From NCBI GenBank assembly GCA_029257185.1, contig JARICT010000023.1, positions 1-49,666 of the forward strand: DNA of 49,666 nt. Direction: 5' to 3'. This document shows, piece by piece, positions 25,222 through 33,539 of the stretch. Numbering within the stretch: position 1 is the first letter of the stretch; each line of letters opens with the position of its first letter. Position numbers and translations under genes: made by a program. This stretch comes from Quadrisphaera sp. (GTDB lineage: Bacteria; Actinomycetota; Actinomycetes; Actinomycetales; Quadrisphaeraceae). The notes under the pieces were generated by a model that was not told where the DNA came from, searched no databases, and saw only the letters and a list, made by a program, of their open reading frames with translations.

Positions 25222-26481
25222 TCAGCGCCGGCTGTCCTCCAGGCTGGCGACGACGTCCACGGACCCGCGCTTGATCTTCGGGCCCTGGGCCTTCACCGCC
25301 GTGCGCTCGATGCTCTTCACCAGGGAGCCCGACGGGCGACCCTGGTCCTGCGCCGCGAGCAGGGCGGCCTGGCCGGCCACCATCGGTGCGGCCATCGAGG
25401 TGCCGCTCCACCGGGCGTAGCCGCCCCCGGGGACGGGGCCCACGACGCCGGTGCCCGGCGCCGCGACGTCGACCCACGAGCCGTGGTCCGCGAAGCCGGC
25501 GATGCCCGCGCCGTCCAGGGCGGTCACCGACAGCACGTGCTTCTCGGCGGCCGGGTGGTGCTCACGCGCGCTCGCGTCGTTGCCCGCGGCCGCCACGACG
25601 ACGGCGCCGCTGCGCTCGGCCGCGGCGATGGCGTCGGTGAGGACCCGGCTGCGGTCCTTCTTCTTCCGCTCGTCCACAGTGCCCAGGCTGAGGTTGATGA
25701 CGTCGGCGCCGGCCGCGGCCGCGTCGTGGACGGCCTCGGCGACGACGTAGGCGCTCCCCTGCCCGTCGCTGTCGAGCACCCGGTACGGCAGCACCCGGGC
25801 GTCGGGCGCGACGGTCAGCGCGAGGCCGGCGACGAAGGTGCCGTGACCGACCGCCTCGTCGACCACGCCGTCGCCGTTGGAGTCCACACCGGCGCTCGCG
25901 TCCTCGGGGGTGCCGTCCTCGTCGACGAGGTCCGCGCCGGCGCCCACGCGGCCCGCCAGCACCGGGTGGTCCGCGTCGACCCCGGTGTCCAGGACGGCGA
26001 TGGTCGCCCCGGTCCCGCTGCTGAGCGCGTGAGCGGCCGGCAGGCGCAGCGGCTCCACCGCCGGCTGCGTCGCCAGCTGCGCGGCGTCCCCGCCGACCGG
26101 GACCGGTCCCTGGGAGGACCAGTGGTGGAACCCGCTGTCCGCCAGGGTGGCGGTGAGGTCCGGCTCGGCATAGTCCACGCCGGGAGTCTTCGCGATGCTC
26201 CGGGCGAGCTTGGCGACGCGCTCCGGGTCGCCGGCGACCGCGCCGGTGCGGGGACGCACGAGATAGATGCCGCGCGAGGCCAGGACCGTTCCCGTGACCT
26301 CCAGGTCGAGGTCCTCGGCCAGCGTCTCGACGGAGGCACCTCCGGTCGGCGAGACCTTGACGACGATGTCGATCTCCGGCGAGGCGTGCTGGGCGGTCGG
26401 GGCGGCGAGCGCGCCGGGCGCGGCCACCACGGACATCAGGAGGGCGGCGGCGAGAGCCGGGGCGAGGGGCGGACGCTTCAT
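25222..26481 (-). CDS. Secreted S8 subtilisin-like serine protease
   Basis: 419 residues. Signal peptide about 1-27, then an I9-like inhibitory propeptide (about 36-110, ending TPGVDYAEPDL). The catalytic domain has a complete triad: Asp165 (VLDTGVDADHP), His213 (GHGTFVAG) and Ser362 (SGTSMAAP), with oxyanion Asn301 (AAGND). No C-terminal membrane anchor, so it should be released, unlike MycP-type mycosins. It is the last gene of a minus-strand block, 64 bp after the CHAT protease gene, which suggests joint expression. The ribosome-binding site is poor; 9-bp tandem repeats fill the gap. Substrate unknown. Confidence 0.94.
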   Translation of the reverse strand: MKRPPLAPALAAALLMSVVAAPGALAAPTAQHASPEIDIVVKVSPTGGASVETLAEDLDLEVTGTVLASRGIYLVRPRTGAVAGDPERVAKLARSIAKTPGVDYAEPDLTATLADSGFHHWSSQGPVPVGGDAAQLATQPAVEPLRLPAAHALSSGTGATIAVLDTGVDADHPVLAGRVGAGADLVDEDGTPEDASAGVDSNGDGVVDEAVGHGTFVAGLALTVAPDARVLPYRVLDSDGQGSAYVVAEAVHDAAAAGADVINLSLGTVDERKKKDRSRVLTDAIAAAERSGAVVVAAAGNDASAREHHPAAEKHVLSVTALDGAGIAGFADHGSWVDVAAPGTGVVGPVPGGGYARWSGTSMAAPMVAGQAALLAAQDQGRPSGSLVKSIERTAVKAQGPKIKRGSVDVVASLEDSRR

Positions 26482-26492
26482 GGGGTTCCGTT

Positions 26493-26528
26493 CGGTCGGG
26501 TCGGTCGGGTCGGTCAGGTCGGTCGGGG
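26493..26528. repeat. Four 9-bp tandem repeats between CHAT and subtilase genes
   Basis: Four contiguous copies of CGGTCGGGT (third copy with A for G, fourth with a final G) occupy most of the 64-bp gap and reach to 12 nt before the subtilase start. Copy-number change would alter the distance between the two genes. Confidence 0.85.
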
Positions 26529-26545
26529 GGCGAGAGGGCGGCGGC

Positions 26546-29401
26546 CTACGGCCCGCGGCTCGGGGGGACGGAGCCCCCCGGGGACGCCGCGAACGTGAAC
26601 GGCGCCCAGTAGTAGGGGTGGGGGTGCTCGGCGGCCGCGGCGAGCTGCGCGGCGCGCAGCGCCGAGGCCGGCGGGTGACCGGCGACGACGAGCCGGCTGT
26701 AGTGCGTCATGAGCTCGGCGGTCACCTCGTCGTGGACGAGCCACTGGCTGACCAGCACCCCCGACGCGCCCGCAGCCAGGAACGCCCAGGCCAGCCCCAC
26801 CGGCTCTGTCCCCCCACCACGGTCCCCGGAACGACCGGACTCACAGGCGGACAGCGTGGTGAGGGCGCCGCCGAGGTCGAGCCTCAGGACGTCTGCCGCC
26901 GTGAGCCACCCGTCCCCCAGCCGCAGCGCGGAGAAGAGCGGGTTGCGAGCGCGGTGGAGGCCGTGGCAGGCGATGTGCAGCAGCCCCGGACCGGGCACCC
27001 TGGCCGCCAGGGCGGCGCGGGTGGCCGCTGCACCGACCAGCACGGTGGACTCGGGGAGCAGGTCCGCGATGGACGCGGCCTCCCGGAGCACGGAGGGGGC
27101 GTCGGCGTCCGGCACCGCGAGCACGAGCGCGGAGGACGTCGGGTCGAGGGGTCGGCTCCTCGGGACCTGGCCGTCGGCCGCGGTGGGGCCCACGGTGATG
27201 GACCACTGCGCGAGGCGGTGCTCGTGGCCGTCGTGGAGGGCGTGGAAGGGGATCTGCTGCAGGCGTCCGTGCGGGACCACCATGAGGTCCGAACCCTGCG
27301 TCCCTGCGAGCAGCGGCTCCAGGGGGCGCACGACGAGGCGGTCCAGGGAGCCCAGCAGGTCGAGCGCGGTGGCCGTCAGGGCGCTCTCGTGGCGCCGGAC
27401 GAAGGCCGCCCCCATGGAGAAGCGTGACCACTGGTCGGTCAGCGAGGCCAGGACGGCGTCGATCTGGGGGACCACCCCGCGCAAGCGCCTCGCCGCGACC
27501 TCGCCGTCGCGGCTGACGAAGGCCACCAGGTCACGCCCGAGCAGGTGGTAGGTCACCGTCGCGCCCCTGCGGCGCTGGGGCCGGCCCACGACGGCGGGGG
27601 CCACCTCCGCCGGGCGGCCGTGCACGGCCCGCGAGACGGGGGCCGCCGTCACCTCCGCGAGCTCGGACCGGAGATGGCTGTCGGTGACCGCGGTCTCGAG
27701 CGCGTCGGCACGCGAGCGCAGCTGGGCCCGCTCGCCCGGGGGGCCGGCGACGAGCAGTCCCGAGTACACCGCGGCCAGCTCCGACCGCAGCTCGTCGCGC
27801 TCGACCGACGAGGCGTCACGGTGGCGCCGCAGGGGGTGGGACCCCACGGTCCCCGTGACCAGCTCGACGAGCGTGCGCGCCCTCGCCCGTTCGCTCGCAG
27901 CCCGCGCGGCCTCGACGTCACCGGGTCCGCCCCGCTCGATCAACAGGTCGACGAGCTCGTCCTGCGCGTCGAGGCGCCCGGAGCGGAAGGCGGTGCGCAG
28001 CACGTGGCCGGGCAACCCGCCGCCGCGCTGCTCGGCCTCGTCGGCCGCCTCGCGCAGGAGCCTCTCGGCCGCCACCGTCCGCCCCTGGCGGCGGTGCAGC
28101 CGCGCGCGCTGGAGCCGGTACCGGTGGTGGGCGTGGGGGAAGGGGGTGGACTCCAGCAGCGCCGCGACGGCATCGAGGTGGAGCTCGGCGGCCCCGTCGT
28201 CGCCACCGCCCGCGGCCACCTCGGCCTGACGCAGACGGGCCAGGACCAGCGGCACCGCCCAGCCGCCCGCGGCCAGGAGGCCCGCGGCCTCCTGGGCGAG
28301 CTCGCCCGCCCGCAGCGGGCATCCCGCCGCGGCGGCGATGCCGGCCTCGGCGCGGCGCCCCGGCGCCGCCGCGGCGGCGCCGCCGACCTCGTGGTAGAGC
28401 CTCCCGGCGACCTGGAGCTCGGCGCTCGCGACCTCGTGGTTCCCGGTGGAGGCAGCGACGAGCGCGAGGACGAAGCGCGCGTCGGCCGTGTCGTGCGTCA
28501 TCGACGCCAGCTCCGTCGTCGCCAGCGCCGCGGTCGCCTCGGCCCGCGCCTCGGTCACGAGCCCCGCCTCCAGGTAGACCCCGGCCGCCACCACGCGCAG
28601 CCGTGCCCCCTCCGCGGTGGCCCCGAGACCCTCGAGCGCCAGCCGGGCGAGCTCGAGCTCCTGGAGAGCGCTCACGAGGTCCCCGAGCTGGCGGTGCACG
28701 GTGGCGATGTGCCGCTGCGCGGTGGCGCGCCCCAGCACGTCCCCGCTCGCAGCGAAACCCAGCTCCACGGCCCGCAGCACCTCCATCGCCTGGTGCGCCC
28801 GTCCCAGCGCCAGCAGCGCGAGGCCGCGGTTCGCCATGGAGCGCAGGGCCATCTCCCCACGCCCCGAGCGCTGGAACGCCTCCTCGGACCCCAGGTGCGC
28901 CTCGATGGCCCGCACGTGGTCGCCCAGGAAGCCGCGGGCCACGCCCACGTTGTCGAGCGCGGCCGCGCGGAGCCAGGCGAGCTGGTCCGCGTCGCCCGAG
29001 CCCTCGCGGGCGTCCGGGTCGAGCTCGTCGAGGTGGCGCAGGAGCGCCTCACCGACGGCCAGCGCCTCGGGGTGGCGCCCCAGGTCGTCCAGCACCTGCA
29101 TCCTGCCGAGGTCGGTCCTCAGCGCGGCGAGCGGCTCGCCTGCCTCCCACCACAGGGCCCGCGCGCCCTCGACCAGCTCCATGGACGCCTCGAGCTCCCC
29201 ACGCTCCGCGAGCACTCGAGCACGCAGGTAGTGGGCGCGAGCGGCGAGGGCCGTGAGGCCGGCACCGTCCGCCGCGTCCGCCGCCGCGACGGCGAGCGAC
29301 TCGGCGGTGCAGGGGCTCTCGTGCACGAGGTCCTCGGCGCAGTCGAGGAGGGCGAGGACGCCGCCCTCGTCCGAGAACCCCTCCGGCGACGGATCGGCCA
29401 T
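26546..29401 (-). CDS. TPR-CHAT protease (caspase-like)
   Basis: 951 residues, no signal peptide or clear membrane helix, so cytoplasmic. Residues about 1-560 are all-helical and Ala/Leu/Glu-rich with TPR-like repeats (for example MALRSMANRGLALLALGRAHQ and ATAQRHIATVHRQLGDLVSA). The C-terminal 300 residues form a CHAT domain with the His/Cys dyad His813 (HIACHG) and Cys853 (SACESG), so it looks active. TPR-CHAT proteins are proteases whose TPR part recognises partners; relatives act in CRISPR type III-E and gasdermin defence. Start: TGATG junction with the upstream anti-sigma-like gene, so the two are translationally coupled. Confidence 0.92.
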   Translation of the reverse strand: MADPSPEGFSDEGGVLALLDCAEDLVHESPCTAESLAVAAADAADGAGLTALAARAHYLRARVLAERGELEASMELVEGARALWWEAGEPLAALRTDLGRMQVLDDLGRHPEALAVGEALLRHLDELDPDAREGSGDADQLAWLRAAALDNVGVARGFLGDHVRAIEAHLGSEEAFQRSGRGEMALRSMANRGLALLALGRAHQAMEVLRAVELGFAASGDVLGRATAQRHIATVHRQLGDLVSALQELELARLALEGLGATAEGARLRVVAAGVYLEAGLVTEARAEATAALATTELASMTHDTADARFVLALVAASTGNHEVASAELQVAGRLYHEVGGAAAAAPGRRAEAGIAAAAGCPLRAGELAQEAAGLLAAGGWAVPLVLARLRQAEVAAGGGDDGAAELHLDAVAALLESTPFPHAHHRYRLQRARLHRRQGRTVAAERLLREAADEAEQRGGGLPGHVLRTAFRSGRLDAQDELVDLLIERGGPGDVEAARAASERARARTLVELVTGTVGSHPLRRHRDASSVERDELRSELAAVYSGLLVAGPPGERAQLRSRADALETAVTDSHLRSELAEVTAAPVSRAVHGRPAEVAPAVVGRPQRRRGATVTYHLLGRDLVAFVSRDGEVAARRLRGVVPQIDAVLASLTDQWSRFSMGAAFVRRHESALTATALDLLGSLDRLVVRPLEPLLAGTQGSDLMVVPHGRLQQIPFHALHDGHEHRLAQWSITVGPTAADGQVPRSRPLDPTSSALVLAVPDADAPSVLREAASIADLLPESTVLVGAAATRAALAARVPGPGLLHIACHGLHRARNPLFSALRLGDGWLTAADVLRLDLGGALTTLSACESGRSGDRGGGTEPVGLAWAFLAAGASGVLVSQWLVHDEVTAELMTHYSRLVVAGHPPASALRAAQLAAAAEHPHPYYWAPFTFAASPGGSVPPSRGP

Positions 29402-30033
29402 CAGGCGCAGCCGCGGAGGTCGAGGGCGGCCACGAGGACGACCTCCCCGTCGTCGAGCCTGAGCTCGTCCGCGTCGTCGGGCACGCGGGACAGCTCGAAG
29501 CGGCCCAGGGAGTCGCCTCGCGGGGAGCTGGTCACCGCCCGGGGCCCGCTGGCCTCGGCCACCACGCCCGTCGCGGAGCTGGAGCGGGTCTGCAGCACCT
29601 GACCGCGGACGCGGACCGTCGCGGGGGTGAGGCGCTCGACGTCGAGCACCACCTCGGCCTCGTCGCTCGTGTACGCCAGGTGCACCGTCGCGTCGTCGGG
29701 GTCGGCGGCCCGCACCCCCGCGCGCACGAGGTCCTGGCGGGAGTCGAAGACCAGGCGCAGCGAGATGTGCAGCGGCGCCGAGCGGGCCCGCTCGGCCGCC
29801 CACCGCTCGAACACGGCCTCCAGCCGCGGGCGCAGGGTGGGTGGTGGGACGGGCAGGGAGACGCGCGCCGCGAGCTCGCGGAAACCGGTGGCCCACTCGA
29901 CGATCCCGACCACGCGGGCGTCCCCGTCGGCGACCGCCCGCTCCACGGGCTCGGCCGCGGCGGCGTCCAGCCGACCCTCGACCCAGTCGAGCACCGCCTC
30001 GAAGTCGGGTCCGTCCCCCGCCGGAGCGCTCAC
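29401..30033 (-). CDS. Anti-sigma-like protein without zinc ligands, beta-rich C-terminal domain
   Basis: 210 residues, soluble. Residues 7-55 (LDWVEGRLDAAAAEPVERAV and onward) follow the helical pattern of zinc-binding anti-sigma N-termini (LxxYLDGxLxxxExxxVExHL), but the HxxxCxxC ligands are missing. The C-terminal half is beta-rich, with RVRGQVLQ and SLGRFELSRVPDDADELRL, like a carboxypeptidase-regulatory or transthyretin-like sandwich. The GTG start overlaps the sigma factor stop (GTGA) and the stop overlaps the CHAT start. I infer it controls the adjacent sigma factor; I cannot assign it to a named family. A GTG-based start was chosen because it abuts the sigma stop. Confidence 0.75.
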   Translation of the reverse strand: MSAPAGDGPDFEAVLDWVEGRLDAAAAEPVERAVADGDARVVGIVEWATGFRELAARVSLPVPPPTLRPRLEAVFERWAAERARSAPLHISLRLVFDSRQDLVRAGVRAADPDDATVHLAYTSDEAEVVLDVERLTPATVRVRGQVLQTRSSSATGVVAEASGPRAVTSSPRGDSLGRFELSRVPDDADELRLDDGEVVLVAALDLRGCA

Positions 30034-30707
30034 GCCACGTCCCCGACCGTGTCGGTCATCACCTGGCGCAGGCGGCGCAGGCAGCGGGCGCGCGCCGGGC
30101 CGATCGTCCCGACCGCCCGGCCGGTGCGGTCGGCCACCTCCGCGTAGGTGGGCTCCGCGGGGTCCAGGTAGAGCGCGACGAGGAGGTCCCGGCAGGGTGG
30201 CGCCAGCCGTCCGAGGGCGCCGTGGAGCATCTCGGCCCGCTCGAAGTCCTCGATCGGGTCCACGAGGGCGGAGCGCGGGACGTCCAGGAGGTCGGCGCGC
30301 TCGCGCTCCCGCTGGGCCCCTCGGCGGTGGCGCCAGGCCGTGCGCCGGGCCACGGTCATCAACCACGAGGCGAGCCGCTCGGAGCGGACGAGGTCGTCGA
30401 TCGACTCCAGCAGCACCGTGAACGTGGTCTGCGTCACGTCGGCGGCGTCGTCGCGGTCGAGGCCGTTGCGCACGGCGACGGTGAACACGAGCCGCTCGTA
30501 GCGGCGCACCAGCGCCGTCCAGGCCGCGGCCTCACCGCGGCGGCAGCGTGCGAGCAGCGTCTGGTCGTCGGGCTCCGTCTCCGACGACGGCGCCGTTGAC
30601 GACGGCGCGAATGACGACGCCGCTGCTGCTGGGGCGTCGCTCGCGATGCTCCCGAGACCGGGCCCCGCGCCGACCGCCTCCTCGGCGACCGACCGTCGCT
30701 CGTGCAC
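30030..30707 (-). CDS. ECF-type RNA polymerase sigma factor
   Basis: 225 residues. An unordered Ala/Ser/Pro-rich N-terminal extension of about 45 residues includes SSxAP repeats encoded by 15-bp DNA repeats. Region 2 lies at about 50-130 (LLARCRRGEAAAWTALVRRY, then DVTQTTFTVLL) and region 4 at about 160-218 (LAPPCRDLLVALYL, TYAEVADRTGRAVGTIGPAR). No anti-sigma domain is fused. It begins a coupled operon: sigma, anti-sigma-like protein, TPR-CHAT, then subtilase. GTG 30707 follows a G-rich stretch; GTG 30800 would add 31 unlikely residues. It probably drives its own operon, but I could not identify its promoter box. Confidence 0.9.
   Translation of the reverse strand: MHERRSVAEEAVGAGPGLGSIASDAPAAAASSFAPSSTAPSSETEPDDQTLLARCRRGEAAAWTALVRRYERLVFTVAVRNGLDRDDAADVTQTTFTVLLESIDDLVRSERLASWLMTVARRTAWRHRRGAQRERERADLLDVPRSALVDPIEDFERAEMLHGALGRLAPPCRDLLVALYLDPAEPTYAEVADRTGRAVGTIGPARARCLRRLRQVMTDTVGDVA
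30583..30627. repeat. Three 15-bp in-frame tandem repeats in the sigma factor gene
   Basis: Three imperfect 15-mers, each starting GACGACG, encode SSFAP, SSTAP and a diverged copy in the sigma factor's N-terminal extension. Being a multiple of three, copy changes would lengthen the linker without frameshift. Confidence 0.75.
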
Positions 30708-30853
30708 CGCTCCACCCCGCCCCCGTGACGCACCGACGTCTCCTGAGCGACGCTGCCGAGACCGATGGTGACAGACAGGAGCGACTGCGACAAGCGTCAC
30801 ATGCGACGGAAAGGTTCGTCAGGGTGCATCAAAGGGGGGTGGGCGCAGCACTG

Positions 30854-30871
30854 GTAGGTCGAGACACCTAC
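30854..30871. promoter_or_regulatory. Inverted repeat upstream of the second EPS operon
   Basis: GTAGGT, 6 nt, ACCTAC, ending 17 nt before the first EPS gene and next to its AGGAAGG ribosome-binding site. It could be an operator or a small mRNA hairpin. The divergent 30708-30888 gap is the most AT-rich stretch nearby, but I see no clear -10/-35 pair. Confidence 0.4.
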
Positions 30872-30888
30872 GCAGGAAGGCACCACTG

Positions 30889-32367
30889 ATGAGTCGCGCA
30901 CCACACCGGCCCCCGGCCGGTCGTCCCCCCCTCCCGGCCCCGGCGCCGCTGCTGCTGGTCCTCCTCGACGGCTACGTCCTCGCAGCCGCCGCCGCCATCG
31001 TCGTCTCCGCCGGCCGGTGGTCTGTCCCGCTCACGGCGGCCCTGCTCCTCGGGGCGCTCGTCTACCTGCTCAGCGCCGGGCTGTACACGTCGCGGCTCAC
31101 CCTGTCCGTGCTGGACGACCTGCCGAAGATCCTGCTCGCCGTGGCGCTGGGGACCGCGCTGGCGGCGGTCTCGCCGTGGGAGCCGGCCGACGGCGGGCTC
31201 TCCTACCTGGCGGCCGCCGGGGTCGTGCTCGCCGGCGTCGTGCTCAGCCGCACCGTCGGCTACGCGGTCGTGCGCTGGGCGCGCCGCACCGGTCGCGCCC
31301 GCCACCGCGCCGTGGTCGTCGGGACGGGGCCGCTCCTGGAGCGGCTCGTGGACACGCTGCACGACCACCCGGAGTGCGGCCTGGACGTGGTCGGCGTGCT
31401 CCGCCCCGGGGGGACGGGCGAGGTGCTGGGGTACCGGCACCTGGGCGACCACCGCGACCTCCCGCAGGTGACCGCCGGCCTGCGCGCCACCGAGGTGCTG
31501 GTGGCGTGGGAGGGCGAGGAGCCCGACGACCTCACCCCCGCCCTGCGGGCCTGCCAGCGCCGCGGGGTCACGGTCTTCTGCGTGCCCGGCCTCCACGACC
31601 TCGCGGCCGTGCGCGGGCGCGGCGGCGACCAGGCCTGGGGCATCCCGCTGGCCCGCTGCACCAGCTCCCGCATGCGCGGGGTGGCGCTGGCGTCCAAGCG
31701 GGCGCTCGACATCACGCTGTCGGGCGCGGCGCTGCTCCTGGTGTGGCCGGTGCTCGCCGCGGTCGCCGTCGCGGTGCGCCTGGAGGGCGGGCCCGGCGTC
31801 CTGTTCCGGCAGGAGCGCGTCGGCCAGGACGGTGAGCTCTTCACGATCGTGAAGTTCCGCTCCCTGCGCCCGGTCGACGACAACGAGCAGGCCACCACGT
31901 GGGCGATCGGCGGTGACTCCCGGCTCGGACCGGTCGGACGCTTCATCCGCCGCACCTCGCTCGACGAGCTGCCCCAGCTGTTCAACGTGCTGCTCGGTCA
32001 CATGAGCCTGGTCGGGCCGCGACCGGAGCGGCCGCACTTCGTCGACCACTTCTCCGAGAGCATCCCGCGCTACGACGAGCGCCACCGCGCCCCGGTGGGG
32101 CTGACCGGGTGGGCGCAGGTCAACGGGCTGCGCGGCGACACCTCGATCGTGGACCGCGCCCGCTTCGACAACGACTACATCGACGACTGGTCGCTCTGGC
32201 TGGACGTCAAGATCCTGCTGCGCACCACGACCGGGTTCATCGGTGGCGACCCCGCCGGCGCCGCCCCGGCGCGGCGGGCCGCCGAGCCGGACACCGCTCC
32301 CGGCGCGGACCCCGTGCTCGACCTCACCGCCGAGCCGGACGCCGAGCCGGCCGGGGCGAGGCGGTGA
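30889..32367 (+). CDS. Polyprenyl glycosylphosphotransferase (EPS-initiating)
   Basis: 492 residues, the PNPT/WbaP-like enzyme that transfers a sugar-1-phosphate to undecaprenyl phosphate, the first membrane step of EPS synthesis. Four to five N-terminal helices (about 20-130), a nucleotide-binding-like central region (AVVVGTGPLLERLV about 140), a re-entrant helix (about 265-300) and the catalytic core with VLFRQERVGQ, FTIVKFRSL, TSLDELPQLFNVL, MSLVGPRPE and LTGWAQVNGLRGDT. The acidic 40-residue tail is unusual. AGGAAGG precedes the ATG. First of seven genes joined by 4-nt overlaps. Confidence 0.95.
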   Translation: MSRAPHRPPAGRPPLPAPAPLLLVLLDGYVLAAAAAIVVSAGRWSVPLTAALLLGALVYLLSAGLYTSRLTLSVLDDLPKILLAVALGTALAAVSPWEPADGGLSYLAAAGVVLAGVVLSRTVGYAVVRWARRTGRARHRAVVVGTGPLLERLVDTLHDHPECGLDVVGVLRPGGTGEVLGYRHLGDHRDLPQVTAGLRATEVLVAWEGEEPDDLTPALRACQRRGVTVFCVPGLHDLAAVRGRGGDQAWGIPLARCTSSRMRGVALASKRALDITLSGAALLLVWPVLAAVAVAVRLEGGPGVLFRQERVGQDGELFTIVKFRSLRPVDDNEQATTWAIGGDSRLGPVGRFIRRTSLDELPQLFNVLLGHMSLVGPRPERPHFVDHFSESIPRYDERHRAPVGLTGWAQVNGLRGDTSIVDRARFDNDYIDDWSLWLDVKILLRTTTGFIGGDPAGAAPARRAAEPDTAPGADPVLDLTAEPDAEPAGARR

Positions 32368-33539
32368 GCGGGTTGCAGATCCTGCACGTGAGCCAGCCCG
32401 TGGAGGGCGGTGTCGGACGCTGCGTGGCCGACCTGGCGGAGCACCAGCACGCCGCGGGTCTCGACGTCGCGGTCGCGGCGCCGCCGGCCGGGCACCTCGC
32501 CGACGACCTCGCGCGCGCCGGGGTGCCGCACCTGCCCTGGCGCGCCGGCCGGTCCCCCGGGCTCGGCGTCGCCCGCGAGATCGCGTCCCTCGACGCCCTC
32601 GTGCGCCGCCACCAGCCGTCGCTGGTCCACCTGCACGCCTCCAAGGCCGGGCTGGCCGGACGCCTCGCCGTCCGCGGGCGGCGCCCCACCGTCCTGCAGC
32701 CCCACGCCTGGTCCTTCGAGGCCCTCACCGGCCGGGCCGTGGCCGCCGCGGCGGCGTGGGAGCGGTGGGCGTCGGCCTGGACGACCACGGTCGTGTGCGT
32801 CAGCGAGGACGAGGCACGCACCGGACGTCGCTCCGGGGTGCGGGCCCCCGTCCGCGTCGTCCCCAACGGCGTCGACGCCGACCGGCTCCCCGTCGCGGGC
32901 CCGCAGGAGCGGGAGCGGGCACGGGCGGCGCTGGGGGTGCCCCACGAGGCCGCGCTGGCCGTGTGCGTGGGCCGCCTCTGCCCGCAGAAGGGTCAGGACC
33001 TGCTGCTGGAGGCCTGGCCGCTGGTGCGGCGCGAGGTCCCCCTGGCACGGCTCGCGCTGGTCGGCGACGGCCCCGACCGCGACCGCGTGCGCGCGAGCGC
33101 CGACCGCCTGGACGGCGTCCACGTGGTCGGCGCGGCGGCGGCGTCACCCTGGTACGCCGCGTCCGACGTCGTGGTGCTCCCCTCCCGCTGGGAGGGGATG
33201 GCGCTGGTCCCCCTGGAGGCGGCCGCCCGGGGGCGCAGCGTCGTGACGACCGACGTGGCGGGCGCGCGCGAGGCCGTGCGCCCCGACACCGGCGAGGTCG
33301 TCCCGGCCGGGGACGTCGAGGCGCTGGCCGCGGCTATCGTCAGGCGCCTGGCCGGCGTCGGGCTCGCCGACCGGGAGGGCGCCGCCGGAGCCGAGCACGT
33401 GCGGCGCCACCACCGGCTCGCCGACCAGCTCGAGACCATCACCGCGATCCACCAGGAGCTGCTGCACGCCGTCCGGGCCCCCTCGGGGCGTGGCCGCCGG
33501 TCCGCCCGCGCCCTGCCCTCCGAGGAGGCCTCGTCATGA
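32364..33539 (+). CDS. GT4-family glycosyltransferase
   Basis: 391 residues, two-domain GT-B enzyme. N-terminal domain: LQILHVSQPVEGGVGRCVADL and SLVHLHASKAGLAGRLA. C-terminal donor-binding domain: VVPNGVDADRLP, AVCVGRLCPQKGQDLLLEAW, and VVLPSRWEGMALVPLEAAAR with the EGMxLVPLE(A) nucleotide-sugar motif. It probably extends the lipid-linked repeat unit begun by the preceding enzyme, on the cytoplasmic face. The GTG start overlaps the previous stop (GTGA). Confidence 0.93.
   Translation: MSGLQILHVSQPVEGGVGRCVADLAEHQHAAGLDVAVAAPPAGHLADDLARAGVPHLPWRAGRSPGLGVAREIASLDALVRRHQPSLVHLHASKAGLAGRLAVRGRRPTVLQPHAWSFEALTGRAVAAAAAWERWASAWTTTVVCVSEDEARTGRRSGVRAPVRVVPNGVDADRLPVAGPQERERARAALGVPHEAALAVCVGRLCPQKGQDLLLEAWPLVRREVPLARLALVGDGPDRDRVRASADRLDGVHVVGAAAASPWYAASDVVVLPSRWEGMALVPLEAAARGRSVVTTDVAGAREAVRPDTGEVVPAGDVEALAAAIVRRLAGVGLADREGAAGAEHVRRHHRLADQLETITAIHQELLHAVRAPSGRGRRSARALPSEEASS

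Noticed and set aside
25222-30707. CHAT block as a type III-E CRISPR or gasdermin defence locus
   Set aside because: No CRISPR repeats, gRAMP-like gene or pore-forming gasdermin-like gene is present; sigma and anti-sigma neighbours point to regulation.
30708-30888. Possible riboswitch or c-di-GMP aptamer before the second EPS operon
   Set aside because: Only a 6-bp inverted repeat is present; none of the conserved GEMM aptamer blocks can be found.
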